A DNA stretch of 64,000 nucleotides from the NCBI GenBank assembly GCA_000750105.3, contig JPHH03000012.1:496001-560000 (forward strand), written 5' to 3'. Positions 41,944 through 54,549 of the stretch are shown here, one piece after another; the first letter of the stretch is position 1, and each line of letters starts with the position of its first letter. The notes beneath the pieces are model-generated. The model was not told the origin of the DNA. It was given only the letters and a program-made list of their open reading frames with translations, and did not search any database. This stretch comes from Tolypocladium sp. Sup5 PDA-1. Its lineage: Eukaryota; Ascomycota; Sordariomycetes; Hypocreales; Ophiocordycipitaceae. Made by a program: the position numbers and the translations under genes.

Positions 41944-44900
41944 GGACTTGCCAGGGGGAGGGGGATCATGAAAGGCAAGCATGAGTGAAAGCAGGATGAA
42001 AAACGAGACGGGACGAGATGAAAGCAAGGGAACAATGGGGGACTACCCCGCGCTCACCGTGCTTGGTTCACGGAGCCGAATGGATGGATATCCAAAGAGG
42101 GATGGCGTTTCATGGCTGAAAGCTGCCTCGTTTCGACAGAGATCGGAGCGAGATGAACAGCGATGTGGTTCCTGGCGACACGCTAGGCTCATTCGTTAGC
42201 CATAGTTCGTTCATATGAGATCCTGCCCATGGCGGCAGCGATATAATTCAGCGAGGAATTGATCAGTACCAAGCTGGTGTGTTGTGATGCATGTGCTGTG
42301 AGGTGCAATGTGCGTGTGCTGTGATGGTGGAGTGAGATGCCATGTGCACGTGACGGGATAGTGAAGTAATGTTGATGTTGATGATGTTGATGATGGGACG
42401 TGACAACGTATGCCCTATGCGGGTATCCCTCATGATGTTGTGCGGTGGTGATGCCCATCTGGGGTTGGGGTCGAAGGTGGAGTGGCAGCCAGCGAGCCAC
42501 AGTACGTCGTAATCGAGAATGCCAGAGTGGTCCGTGGCGGGAGGGATTGTGGTGGTAGCCCGTGGGTGGTGTGGGTGAGTTGCGGCTAGAGGACCGTCCC
42601 GATGGACTGGATTCGAGGTGGGGGATCATCTGCCGTTGAAGCTAGGGACCAGACGCTGAGAAAACGGGGGCGGAGACGACCTTCGGAGACAAGCCGAGAT
42701 GTGATGCGATCATGGGCCCTGGGGTCGGAAAGCTTGATGTTGTCGTGATCGGATCCGACGCCGTCCCCTGTGGCGATGCATCCGAGCATCCGTCGTCGGG
42801 TCCGCTGCGGCGCTGCCGTTGCATTGCGACATTGAAAGAACGGAACGCTGACGACGGACGAACAGATTGCGTCTCTTGCCCCTTTCCAGTGGAGAAAGCA
42901 AAGTCGCGGGTTGGGTGAGATGAAGTGCTGAGCATGGCATGAGGGCGACGGTTGTGGTGAAACTGGTGTAAGAGAGAGTCTTATGCTCGGCGCAGGAGCG
43001 CGGGCTCGGCGGTAGGCTCGCAGGGCCGCTATCTCCCGCCGAGGCTCGGAAGACCGACGGAGCCATCGATGACCGAGCGGCGCTTGGGGCTAAGCCGCGC
43101 TGTCGAGCGGCCTACCCTATAGTCCGTACCCCTACAGTAGCAAGAGTGGATGGCCCGTGGCGGCCGCGGCTGGGGGTGCGCGCAGGGGGGCCCCACCCGG
43201 TGCCGACTCGGGGTTCCACCTGCGCGTTGAGGGTCCGGAGTCGGCGGGGGGATGCTGCGCACCGGGTGGTGAGGACGAGGACGAGGGAGGGGGAGGTGTG
43301 GGCTGCCTCGGATCCGGGGTGGATGCTGTTGAGTGATCAAGGGCATGTCCAGGGATTGCATTTGGTGGCGGTCAGGCGCTGGATGCAGGTCGGTAGGTAC
43401 GAGTAGAGGTGGCTTTGAAGTTGTCCATGGAGATTCCAGGACTGTGGTTCCGCGATGAGCTGTCAGACGGAGGAGGTTCCGTGCGGAACGCCGTGAAAAG
43501 TGGTGGATGTGGCTTGTGTGGGCTACGTGATGACGGTTCAGTTTGCGGATTACAAATGACCGGATTGGCTGGCTGGACGAAACTGGTCAGAGTGGCCATG
43601 GTTTCCCCAGACTCGCCGTCTCGATCGGAAACATCGTCCATGACCAACTCGGAGCACAGAATGACATTCCGATGCCGATGCCGCACCTCGCCATCATGCA
43701 CCCAAGCCACAATATCGACCCCAAGACGCCAGACGAGCGATGGGCGGCCACAAGCCTGCTCTTCGTACGAGTATGTACACTCGGTGCTCGTCGCATCACC
43801 CAGCTTTCCCACCGAGGCCCCGAGACTGACCGACGCGGACACCGGCCTCCGTCTGCCAACTTGCAAAACGACCGGGCGGCGTGATTGGCGGCGCGGCGGC
43901 ATGGCCGGCCCATGCTGCTGTGCGTGTGTGTCATTGCATCATCGGTGCGAAGTTCGAACGAACGCGTTGTGGCTGCTCGGACTAGCGGGCGGCAGTTGGG
44001 GCGAAATGGCTCCGTTGAATAGTGCACGTCCAGCAAGGTGAGTTTGGGACGGACAGAGAAGCACCTGGATGGAATGTCATGGCGGCGCGGTGCGTGCATG
44101 GCACATGTGTACATATGCTGCTGATATCAAAGCGCAGCCAAGGCTGTGTGCCTGGCTTCCATCCACTGCCGCCGCAGAGAGGCGCCTCGTCGACCTCACG
44201 ATCACGATGCTTTCCTTTGGCGCCAGCCAGCATGTGGAGTTCCGCGAGTTCGACGTCTCTCGTGACGTGCCCCAGCCGCCCAGCTGAGGAGCCCTCCACC
44301 CCTGGCCCGCGCACCACCAAACCTGCAATTCGACCAAAGGAAACGCACGGGGGAAAAATTGAATGTCTGACTCGATCCCTGGCCGCGGTGATTGGCCGCT
44401 CCACGCCCATCCACAAAAACCTGGCGGGCAGCAGCCGTGAACGCCCACTTTGACGGGGATCGGGGCTGGGCTTTGCGCTCCATTGCCCGCATTGGACGAA
44501 TCGAGTTAGAAATTGAGAAATGCTGCTTGCTGCGAAAGAGAGGCGTGGGTTTCATCGTCGAATCAATCTCGCTGCCGGGGGGGTCCACCTGCTGTCACGG
44601 GAAGGGAGGGATTTGCTTGCTGGCCGCTGCGTCTTTTTGCCTGAGGTGGTCTGCGTTTTCCAGCACGAGTAGGTAGGATTTCGCACATGGGACGAGGGTT
44701 GCAGCGGGACAGAGCAGGGATGGGGATTAGAAATTGCCGCGCTTGTGTTGCTGGATGAGACGGATGTTGGGACGGATGGACGGGCGTGCAGTGTCCTCAT
44801 CGTCATCGACGTGTGCGAGGGTCGGCTGTGGAGAGGTCGAGACGCGGAGGGTATGAATAATGGGGATGGTGGTTTCCGAACGAGGGCCAGAAACTAATAA

Positions 44901-46084
44901 GACTCGGGCCACTCTGCTTGACGAAAAGAAAGCGTCATATGAGAACGGAAATCACAATCTGCAACTCTGCTAGTCCGTAGGTAGTTTGCTGCTTGAGGAA
45001 GCACATCAAACCGCGACCTGCACGGTGAAGAAACGGGAGAGCCCACCTTAGCGCGCCCGTGTTATTGTACGAGTACGTAGCTTCACCTTGGTGGCCAAGC
45101 GACCAGCCCAGCCCAGCCCAGCGCCATCCACGCCGGGCCCACCACCGGACGCCACCCCTGGCGTCTCGTTTTGTTTCCAGGTCGCTGCTCCCCCGTCCGT
45201 CGATGCGGTACATGCGCGCCAGGGACAAGACCGTGCCCCGGCGGGTACACTTTCTGCGTACGGTATCCGTATGTACGAGCAGGTTCCTCCAGCCCGCTCG
45301 CTCGCCGCCTCCGCCCGTCTCCACCCTCCCACTCCGGGTTCCCCACCGCGGACGGTCCTCGCGAAGGGGCCAGAAACCAAGCCCGGCCCAGCAAAGAGGC
45401 CCAGAGTTATTAGCAAGCCAAGGTACGTATAGTTTCGTGTGCGTGTGTCTGCGTGTGTGTGTGCTTGGAACTCCGTGCCACGCCGTAGGCGGGAATTGTA
45501 TAATAGCCATCCGCCCGCCCACCCCCAGCCCGAACCCACCCCCGGATTTTTTCTCGACCTCGTCGCCGCCCGCTGGTGTCGTTTCTCATTCGTGCTTGCT
45601 TTGAAGGACCAATCTCCCCTCTACCGGTTGTCGTTTTTTGCTTTTCGCTCGTCTTCAATACCGTTTGGGGTTTATACTTTGTACCAACGACCTCACTAGC
45701 AGTGCCGACATCGCTGCCGTCTTGCACGCATCATTCCTCAACAGACAAACTTGGCTGGACTCGAACGACGAACCGTATCTGGATCCGAATCCATTCGATG
45801 AGCACACACGGCGACAAGACACTCCCCACGCTCGGTATCATTGGGAGCTCGCCGCCGCAACCGCCGACGAGACATTCATACGCTCTGCGTTGGCAGTAGA
45901 AGCTTCAGGTCACTTGTCGGACGGCCATTCCAACGCAAGGCTGCAACGCAAACACCAACGCCTCACCAACCCTGAACCCCGAACATAGGTCTCAAATACA
46001 CACATACACGAATCCTCTCTTCCCATCCAGCGTGGGGAAAATATCGAACTCACATCTACATCTACCCCGCGAGCAACAGCGGCC
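41944..46084. other. 4.1-kb gene-poor region upstream of the CTF1/Far-type regulator
   Basis: Nothing gene-like is convincing. It has a GATGTT/GATG-rich microsatellite (42370-42396), TACGAGTA motifs at 43398, 43766 and 45068, and many open but uninformative frames on both strands (for example 43409-44041 plus and 44935-45522 minus). From about 45.1 kb on it is CT-rich and probably carries a long transcribed leader of the downstream regulator with several small upstream frames (for example 45638-45988). Confidence 0.42.
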
Positions 46085-49000
46085 ATGGCAGCTTCAGACG
46101 ACAGCGGCTCGCCCACGCCCTCCGCGGGCAGCGACTGCGGCGAAAAGTCGAAGAAACGAGCGGCCCCGGGCGACGCCGATGGGCCGCAGAAGATCACCAA
46201 GCGGCGCGCAGCCCGCGCGTGCGTGTCCTGCCGGGCGCGCAAGGTGCGCTGCGACGTGGTCGAGGGCGCGCCGTGTGGGAACTGCCGCTGGGACAATGTC
46301 GAGGTGAGTTTCTTTCCTGGTGATGCATCGGGTCCCCGAATACCGCTGCCCTCAAGCATTACTGTTTCTGGTTTCGCCCCTGGCAACCATGGAGTTGAAC
46401 CCGCAGCTGACCAAAGTTCTAGTGCATCGTGCAGGAGAGCCGTCGGCGAAAGTGAGTTGCTTAATTGTCCCGCCCCCGTCATGCCCGGCGCCGGCGGAGC
46501 GCCTCGAGTGCGGATGCCCCGTCCGTCCGCGGCACGCCCAGACAGACCCCGTGGGGGGGCGCAACGCACACGCAAGCCAAAAAATGGAGAAGCGAACCAA
46601 GAGCAGCCAAATTACGAGTACGGGCGTTTCACTGACCCAGATTTCCAGGAAGAATCTCGTCACGGCAAATGCCGTGGGGCATAGCTGCGGCGGCGCTGGT
46701 GGCAGCGGCGGGTCTGCCGAGGCACAGCAGCTGCTATGCAAAGCCACTGCGACTGCGACTGCGACGGCGACTGCGGCGACGACAGGAGCGAATCCACAGC
46801 AGTCGCTGTCCCTGACCAGCGCTGACGCTGCGCGGCGCACGAGCAGCGGCTCTGCCAACGACGTGCGCAGCAGCTTCAGCAGCGGCGGGGGCGGCGTCGA
46901 CGGGCACGTCCCGCACATGATCTGTGAGTTTGATTTTCTTTTCGTCTTTTTTATTTATTTCATCTCCGTGAGAAGATCGGCCGGCGTTTTGGAGAAGGCC
47001 GCCGACTCCGGTTCTCCGCATCCCTCCCTCCAGCATTGCGACGCCCCACTTCCCCCCGGAGCTGGCGCTGGAAAAGGGGCGGGGCCCCGCTGCGTGACGA
47101 TCCTGGAGGTGGCACATGGCACTTCACGCGTTGTGGTATCACCTCCGCCGCAGAGCCGCCTTCACATGCAAAGCGCGGAACGACACCGCGCTCGAAAGGA
47201 TTGATGGATCGATGGATCAAGCACGGAGGACGGAGCAAAGAAATTATTCTTCTGACCACGAGACTAGATCAACGCTCCGCTGGGTACCGCCCCGACCCCG
47301 GGCTGCTCACCGCCGCCTCCACCTCGGCCACCCTCCCATCGCCCCAGCTGCCCTGGAACCCCAGCCTCGCCGGCCACGCCGACCTCTTTGGCAACGGCCG
47401 CACCGCCCAGTTCCTCAACTCGCTCGAGCTGCCCGACGCCAGTCACCAGCTGCCGCCGTTTGTGCGCCCGCTGCCGTCCAAGATCGCCCCGGATGACGTC
47501 CAGTACCTGCACGCCAAGGGCGCCCTCACCCTGCCGGGACTCCCGCTGCAGAACGCCCTGCTGCAGGCCTACGTCGAGTACGTGCACCCGTACATGCCGC
47601 TCATGGACCTGCACGGCTTCCTGGGCATCGTCAGCCGCCGCGACGGGCTCAATGGCCAGACGAGCCTGCTGCTGTACCAGGCCGTCATGTTCTCGGCCAC
47701 GGCGTTTGTGGACATGAAGTACCTGCGCGAGGCGGGCTACGCGACGCGCAAGGCCGCGAGGAAGGCCTTTTTCCAGAAGACGAGGGTGAGTTCTTCCATC
47801 CATGCATTGCATCCCTCATCTTGGCGGTGGGGTTGTGGTGTAATTTGGCGTGGGCATCCCATCTGATATTCACATGTGACAGCTGCTCTACGACTTCGAC
47901 TACGAGTCGGACCGCCTCGTGCTCGTCCAGGCCCTCATGCTCATGACGTACTGGTACGAGACGCCCGACGACCAAAAGGACACCTGGCACTGGATGGGCG
48001 TCGCCATCTCGCTGGCCCACACCATCGGCCTGCACCGCAACCCCGAGGCCACCAGCATGTCCGTGTCCAAGCAGCGGCTGTGGAAGCGCATCTGGTGGTC
48101 ATGCTTCATGCGCGACCGCCTCATCGCGCTGGGCATGCGCCGCCCCACGCGCATCAAGGACGAGGACTTTGACGTGCCCATGCTCGTCGAGAGCGACTTC
48201 GAGATCCAGCCCCTGGCCGACTCCAACACCGTCATCCCCCGCGACTGCACCCTCATGCGCGACGTCGCCATGCAGCGCGAGCTCGCCGTCATGTGCATCG
48301 CAAAGGCCAACCTGTGTGTCTGCATCAGCCACATGCTCAAGGCCCAGTACTCGGTCCTCATCCGCGACAAGATGAAGCCCGAGAACACCACCAACAGCAC
48401 CATGATGCTCTTCCCCAACAAGCAGCTCGACAACGTCGAGAGCGTCAACGCCGTCGACCTCGAGCTCGCCGCCTGGGCCGACGAGCTGCCCGACAGCTGC
48501 CGCTACCGCCCGCTGAGCCCGCTCGACGTCAAGGACGGCCGCTCGACCATGGCCGTCCAGCGCACGCTGCTGCACATGGTCTACCACACCACCATCTCGG
48601 CGCTGCACCGGCCGCAGTTCCTGCCCTCGTCGCCGTCGCAGGCCCCGACCACGTCGCGCCAGGCGCAGGAGATGTCGCGGCTGCGCGTGCGCGACGCGGC
48701 GTCGCAGATCACCCGCATGGCCACGGAGCTGCACCACCTGCGCCTGGAGCGCTACCTGCCCACCACGGGCGTCACCGTCATCCTGCCCGCCATGATCATC
48801 CACCTGCTCGAGATGAAGAACCCGGCGCCGCAGGCCCGCGAGCGCTCGACGCGCGGGTTCCGCCAGTGCATGCGCGTCATGGAGAAGCTGCGCGAGATCT
48901 ACGCCGCCGCCGACTACGCGACCGGCTTCCTCGACGCGGCGCTGCGCAAGGCGGCCATCGACATCAACGGCAACGTCAGCCAGTCGACGCTCGCCATGAT

Positions 49001-49148
49001 GAAGCAGATGCCCATCGATTTTAGCGCGCAGACGCCGCCGCCGGAGAACCTGCCGTACATGACGGCCTCGGAGTCGCTCTTCAACGAGAAGCCCAAGCAC
49101 CGGCAGCGGCAGCAGCAGCAGCAGCAGCAACAGCAACAGCAACGGCAA

Positions 49149-49182
<34 letters not shown>

Positions 49183-49607
49183 TGTCCGCCAAGCAGGCGA
49201 TGCTGCCGCCCAACACGGTCAACGCGGCCGCGCTGGAGCTGTCGGGCGCCAACTCGCCGCCGCAGACGGACTTTGACTCGGCGGGCCTGACACCCAGCGC
49301 GAGCGGCGGCTCGGACGAGGTGCCCGTGGAGATGGACATGGTGGACCTGGACTTTATGCAGGGCCACGACGAGTTTGACTGGAACGCCGTCGCCGGCACG
49401 GACTTTGACGTGGATCAGTGGCTGCAGTTCCCGCCCGAGGGCGTCAGCGCCACGGACGAGGGCCTCGTGTTCGGCGCCGAGGCCGGCGAGGACGAGGCCA
49501 AGTCGATGGAGCAGGTGCTCAGCTTGGCGGCGCTCGACGGCGACGGCGACACGGCGATGCAGGCCGTTGAGGCGGGCGCCAACGTGGAGGTGTCTGCGCA
49601 GGCATGA
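46085..49607 (+). CDS. Zn2Cys6 regulator of the cutinase/fatty-acid (CTF1, FarA/FarB) family
   Basis: Five exons (46085-46303, 46423-46451, 46649-46923, 47268-47785, 47883-49607) give 921 residues. The zinc cluster uses Cys 46, 49, 56, 64, 67 and 74; the last Cys is on a 29-nt exon. RACVSCRARKVRCDVVEGAPCGNCRWDNVEC followed by RRRKKNL is the hallmark of cutinase transcription factor 1 and Aspergillus FarA/FarB, activators of cutin hydrolysis and fatty-acid beta-oxidation genes. HVPHMIYQRSAGYRPD and a fungal transcription-factor domain (VQALMLMTYWYETPDDQKDTWHW..) follow. Exon 3 has a repeated Ala-Thr run, and exon 5 a polyglutamine tract (about 758-784) before an acidic C-terminus that may activate transcription. 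I cannot separate the alpha/FarA from the beta/FarB type by eye. Confidence 0.92.
49107..49182 (+). repeat. CAG/CAA polyglutamine tract in the CTF1/Far-type gene
   Basis: An in-frame run of CAG with some CAA, interrupted twice by CGG/CGGCAA (Arg), encodes about 25 Gln. Mixed codons slow but do not prevent length change between strains. Confidence 0.9.
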
Positions 49608-51223
49608 CGGTTACTTCGACAGCTCAACTCGATTGGGCAGTCGAAATCAGTATCATCACCATCAACGAACCTAGTTTAATCTAAAGTGCCGAGTACAGTA
49701 CCCACGAGTACTGTCGGCTCACAAGAGGGGGGGACGACAGCGGAACAAGGAAGTGACGTTAATCGATAGTCGGAAGAGGAGGGGTGGCGACTACAACAAC
49801 AGGAGGCATTTCGTCATTTATCCGGTGTTTAGATGTTGGGTCTCGGTTTGGGGGCGTTGGACTCTTTTCACCGGTTGGGCGCATTTACCGGCGTTGGTGG
49901 GAATGCTTTTCTTTCGGGATTGGGAAACGAAAAGTTTCTGAGGCATGGGCTTCTATGATGTGATGCCAGGATGGTTTAGTACAACAGTCGAGATGCTGTA
50001 GAACGATGAAGCTGTGAATACATCTGTCCCGTGTCTGGAGCTTTGGGTCAAGGTACCTGACTGAAGGATTCAATCTTGTGATACTAACCGCCAGAAGCAA
50101 GCACCTCTCAGTTGAATAAGAAATGGAGCCGTTGGCGCCCGGCCAACACCCGTCGGGGTCTTCTTTAATCAGAGCCTGCTCCAGTCGAGCCGTGGTGTCT
50201 TGCACAGGAATGCGGGTAGGAGATGCCCAGACATGTCTCTATAACCCCAACTTGCCCAAGTCCATGTCTCAACAGAAGCCCCACGATGTCTCCAACTAGC
50301 CCCTCATCGTCGACGACATCCGGGTGCCATTGGAGGTTTGGAGCGACATCGTCGGCGGCTTGATCGGCAGTGCAGCTCGCATCCCGGGGCTGATCATATC
50401 GCTGCTGTTGGCGATATGATGCCCCTGAATGGGCGAATGGGGCTCGCGCTATGCTGCTCTGGGTCGGTTGGTCGGCCAGCGAGGACCCTGGCCTTCCCGA
50501 TGGGCTCCTGCGGTGCGCGTGCGAGATGGGGCCTCATTAAAGTCGCCTGTCGCCATGGGTAAGAGCAGATTTGACCTCCATCTGCTCCATCTGCTCCGTA
50601 CCTATCTATTGCTGCATCGTCGCTCGTTTGCCGTCTGTGTTTGTCCTTGCCCTTTCAACCCTACACCCACTCACTCGGTCACTCACTCACTCGTTCATTC
50701 ACTCGTTTGTTTCACTGCAGCGATTCCGTACCTACGGACTATTTTCCTGCGTTCATCTCCTGTTCGCGCTGGATAATTATTTCGGCCGAGCTCCCTCCCT
50801 ACCGCTGACCAACCACCTCGTTTGTACTTTTGCGCCAAAAATCCCCACCGACGCGTCTCGCCATTCGCCATTCGCCGGCTGCCCGCCTGCCAGCCTCATC
50901 CGACGTCCTGCGGTGGCACCACGACTCCATTCGCTCGCGAGCCGACGAGCGTCTTTCTTCTTCCCGGCCCGACGAGAGGCTGCCATTTTTTCTTCTTTTT
51001 TCTTCTTCCTCAGCTACGGCTGTTTGCTCGCACCCGGGGGACCCGTCATTTGCGTCCGCTTGGAACTTTTACAAACAGGAGAGGATAGCAGCGCGTCGTC
51101 GACTATGGGCATCATCATCATCGCGAGCCGCCTCATCGTCACGACTTTTTCGCCAGGGCCATGACCGGACCATGTTTGTCCGCGGCCCCGTGACTGACCT
51201 TCTTTTCCCGCTGCTGCAACCGA

Positions 51224-51254
<31 letters not shown>

Positions 51255-51299
51255 GACAACGCTGCGACACCACCGAGACACGCCCAAGACGACGGCATC
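49608..51299. other. Intergenic region and leader of the GAR-domain gene
   Basis: 1.7 kb. No gene was found in the first 1 kb. An ACTC/TCAC microsatellite (about 50664-50708) and long pyrimidine tracts (50950-51015) mark a probable leader. A GACAGC/GACGAC repeat (51223-51262) ends 38 bp before the ATG. Confidence 0.42.
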
Positions 51300-54119
51300 A
51301 TGACGGACCCGCCCACGCTCCTCAAGCCCAACAAGGGGCACTCGGTCATCTCCAGCCACCACTCGCCCACGCGGCACCGTGCCGGGGATGACATCTTGGC
51401 CTACCTCGCGCCGCCCACCGCCGTCGACGCGTTGGCCTCGTCCACGGGCGCGCTCAGGGGCTGCCTCGACGGCGCCTCGGCCGCCGAGCGGGACTTTGCC
51501 ATGCGGACCGCCCGCGCGTCCAAGAGCATCTGGGAGTGGGTGGATGAGCTGGGAGACTGGAGCTGGCCGGCCGAGGGGGGCTCTGCCGGGTTCGAGGGCC
51601 CGAATGGGAGGCGGAGGAAGCTTTCCATCCAGGTGACGGCCCCGGACGGCGAGAGCAACGAGTACGTGGGGAGCCTGCTCGCCGAGGACGTGGCGAGGTA
51701 CGAGAGGAGGATCGAGGAGATACACCAGGACATGGACGAGCTGGCCGTGGAGGACATCAAGAGCCACGTCTTGACGAACCACATCATGCCGATGTCGCGG
51801 CCGAGCACGCCCATGACGGACTCGAGTCGGTTCTCATCGCTGTCCAGCTACAACAAGATGGAGGACCTGACGGCCGTCATCACCACCATCGTTGTGCAGA
51901 CGCTGCCCAACCTGGCCAAGCTGTCGCGCCTGCTGCAGATCTGGAGCATCCGGCTCGGCGTGCTGCAGCGCGTCCCGCCCCTGTTATACGCCATTGAAGA
52001 CGCGGAAGTCGGTCTCAAGTCGGGCTGGGCCGCCATCACGCAGCCGCCCAAGAGAGCCTCTCTGATGATCGAAGACGGCCAGCAGCCGAGCCTGAAGCGA
52101 GAAGACTTTGAGGTTATGCGGCGGGTGCTTGCGAAGAAGGTGGCCAAGCCCGGGCGGATGTTGGATTACATGTTGGATTGCCTGGAGGGCATGCTGGATA
52201 CGCTGCCGGAGAGGTGGCTCGATCGCATGGAGGCCGTGGAGGGAAATTACGGCGAGTGGGTGGCTGCTTGCGAGAGCAAGATGCGGGAGGGGGAGTGGAC
52301 GACCGGTGCCCGGGGGCGGACAACGGCCCGCACACCGGTCCCGCAAGAAGACAGCATCAATGATATTGGCTCAGAGGTACGGCCCAGTGGTCTGCCGGTA
52401 GTTGACGCCGACGATGCGGTCACATTACCGGTGCCCCTGAAAACAGAAACGGCGAAAAACGACAAGCGGGAGGCCGAGACGGTGGCAGACCTGCTAGTCT
52501 CAAGTCCCCGAGAGATCCAGCTGACTGGTGATGAGTCGCCTGCTTCCAAGTCTGAACGCTCGACGGTTTCCGAGTCTCGGGGCTTGCGCACACCGTCGGA
52601 CCACGGATCTGTGGACTACGAGAGAAGCAATGAAGGAGCTACCCCGTCTTCTCCGCTCGAGCCGCCGAGCCTCATCGTGGACGACGATGACGCGACGTCA
52701 ACATTTGAAACAACCAAGGCGTCGGCCCAGAATGACTTTACAGAAGATGAACCTACCTTTAATCACATCATGACTCCCGTCGAGGAGGAAGATGAGCTGG
52801 AACTGCCGCCACTGAGGGCGAGTGCCAGCCATAACAGTCTTACGTCGCAGACTTCTACCATTATACGCGGAACCTCGAGCCACTTTGGGGCGCCATCCAG
52901 CGACCCCCCTGAGGTATCTGCCTCGCCCGACGTGCGCCGAGATCGCATTCGGGAAGCAAAATACGTCGATGATAGCCCGCCGAGCTCCCCGCCACTACCC
53001 GACGAAGACACACGCGAGCCATCCGTGGCGCTCCTCGACAGCCCGGTCATCACATCGATTCCCGAGAACGATACGTCCATGTTCTCCAAGGGACCGGCTG
53101 ATCAGTCCTTTGTGGACGACTTCGACGACACGCTGTCCATGTCGGAAATAACAGGCCCGATATTCCGGAGGGAGAGCTCTTCCGACCAGCAGCTGCGGCA
53201 GCAGATTAGTGAGATTATCGGGTCAATACCTGCTAAGATCAAGCTGTCAGCTGATCCACCGTCTGTCAACCTGAATCCACCTGACCTCCACCTGCCGCGT
53301 CTTAAGAAGAAGCCGTCCAAGGAGCCGTTCAAGCGGAGCGCGTCGAACCTGTCAGCCATGTCTTCGCGGACAGCGACCCCTTCGTTTACGCTGTCGCCGG
53401 CGAAAAATGCCCGGCCACGACACCAGCGCGGCCAGCAGGAGATTAAAGTGTACCATCTTTCTCGGTCGACTGGAGAGCCTCCGATCAAGCTCTTCATCCG
53501 CTGCGTCGGAGAGCGAGGCGAGCGCGTCATGGTGCGTGTTGGCGGCGGATGGGCTGATCTGAGCGAGTACCTGAAGGAGTATGCCACCCACCACGGGCGT
53601 CGGTCTGCCGGCACGGAAAAAGCAAGGGTGGAGGTCCGGGATGTCCCACGGGTACCTAGCGGCCTCGTGCCAAATATCGGATCGAGTCCGCCTAGGCCGG
53701 CCTCTGCAGCAGCCGAAAGCTCGCCGATTACGCCCCTCAATGTGCGTAAGACGCGCAGGAGCGTCGGGGCTGCCAACAGCGAGGCTCCCAGGCTGCGGCC
53801 CAAGACACCAGCGGGCTCCAGCCGTGCCACAGATAACCCTCCTTCGTCAGAGGAGTCGGCACGTTCGAGATCGAGCTCCCGCCTTAGCTGGGTCGAGGAC
53901 GACAGCTCGTTCCTGGGCTTGGCGGGACCGACGGGCAAGAAGATTGAGATGAGCGAGGAGAACAAGGCGTGGGTAGAGAGCGTCAAAGAGAAGGTACGCC
54001 TAGTGAGCGGAGAGAGGAGAGCCTCCGGGACCGAGGATAGGAGCAGATTGGGCGACTTGGGTAGAGTCGGCGGCACGAAGCGGCTGTTTCGCAAGCCCGA
54101 GGACAGAAATTGGAGATGA
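51300..54119 (+). CDS. GAR (GAS2-type) domain protein, likely microtubule-associated
   Basis: One 939-residue exon. Residues about 30-350 are helical and probably folded, with a central block QTLPNLAKLSRLLQIWSIRLGVL and LDYMLDCLEGMLDTLPERWLDRMEAVEGNYGEWV resembling spectrin-like helices. A disordered acidic/Ser-rich middle (about 360-700) follows. At about 715-770 lies a GAS2/GAR-type domain: IKVYHLSRS.., PIKLFIRCVGERGERVMVRVGGGWADLSEYLKEY. In animals this domain binds microtubules in cytoskeletal linkers. The C-terminal 170 residues are basic and Ser-rich, often a further tubulin-binding feature. Fungal proteins of this shape are conserved but little studied; the cytoskeletal role is inferred from the domain alone. 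Confidence 0.83.
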   Translation: MTDPPTLLKPNKGHSVISSHHSPTRHRAGDDILAYLAPPTAVDALASSTGALRGCLDGASAAERDFAMRTARASKSIWEWVDELGDWSWPAEGGSAGFEGPNGRRRKLSIQVTAPDGESNEYVGSLLAEDVARYERRIEEIHQDMDELAVEDIKSHVLTNHIMPMSRPSTPMTDSSRFSSLSSYNKMEDLTAVITTIVVQTLPNLAKLSRLLQIWSIRLGVLQRVPPLLYAIEDAEVGLKSGWAAITQPPKRASLMIEDGQQPSLKREDFEVMRRVLAKKVAKPGRMLDYMLDCLEGMLDTLPERWLDRMEAVEGNYGEWVAACESKMREGEWTTGARGRTTARTPVPQEDSINDIGSEVRPSGLPVVDADDAVTLPVPLKTETAKNDKREAETVADLLVSSPREIQLTGDESPASKSERSTVSESRGLRTPSDHGSVDYERSNEGATPSSPLEPPSLIVDDDDATSTFETTKASAQNDFTEDEPTFNHIMTPVEEEDELELPPLRASASHNSLTSQTSTIIRGTSSHFGAPSSDPPEVSASPDVRRDRIREAKYVDDSPPSSPPLPDEDTREPSVALLDSPVITSIPENDTSMFSKGPADQSFVDDFDDTLSMSEITGPIFRRESSSDQQLRQQISEIIGSIPAKIKLSADPPSVNLNPPDLHLPRLKKKPSKEPFKRSASNLSAMSSRTATPSFTLSPAKNARPRHQRGQQEIKVYHLSRSTGEPPIKLFIRCVGERGERVMVRVGGGWADLSEYLKEYATHHGRRSAGTEKARVEVRDVPRVPSGLVPNIGSSPPRPASAAAESSPITPLNVRKTRRSVGAANSEAPRLRPKTPAGSSRATDNPPSSEESARSRSSSRLSWVEDDSSFLGLAGPTGKKIEMSEENKAWVESVKEKVRLVSGERRASGTEDRSRLGDLGRVGGTKRLFRKPEDRNWR

Positions 54120-54549
54120 GGTCGACAAACATGTCATTACTCACGGGACATACACACGGGACAAAGCTATCGATACCTGCATGGCGACTGCATCACATCA
54201 TATCATGGAAGCCGGGCGAGCAGGGAGTATCAAGGGCATTGCGGAGTTTATCGGGCGGACGATGCATACGAGCACGGCATGGCATGTCTTGGGACGCATT
54301 GCATCACGACACGCGTACTTGGCTGGAGAAGTGCACGCAAGGTGCTACACATACAAGGCAGGACAGGGAATACCCATTTTCTTTAACCGTTTGAGCTTTT
54401 TTCAATTCCAGATCCGCGAGACTGATATCTATACAATTGCGCAAACAACGCCGTGACCTCTATGTTCCTGAGTACCCCGTTTGTGATTCCCTAAATACCT
54501 TGGTTAAGTTACCTTGTACGTCGTGTAGGAGCCCGTATTGTCCAGCAAT
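54120..54549. other. Convergent 3' region of the GAR-domain and GH16 genes
   Basis: 430 bp between two stop codons. No gene or repeat was seen; several CATGCxx/GCATGGC strings occur near 54230-54290. Confidence 0.42.

Noticed and set aside
46740..46790. GCGACT repeats as a CRISPR-like or regulatory array
   Set aside because: They lie inside exon 3 of the CTF1/Far-type gene and encode an Ala-Thr run; no spacers.
48099..49367. 422-codon frame on the minus strand
   Set aside because: Antisense shadow of the CTF1/Far-type gene; its poly-Leu run is the complement of the CAG tract.
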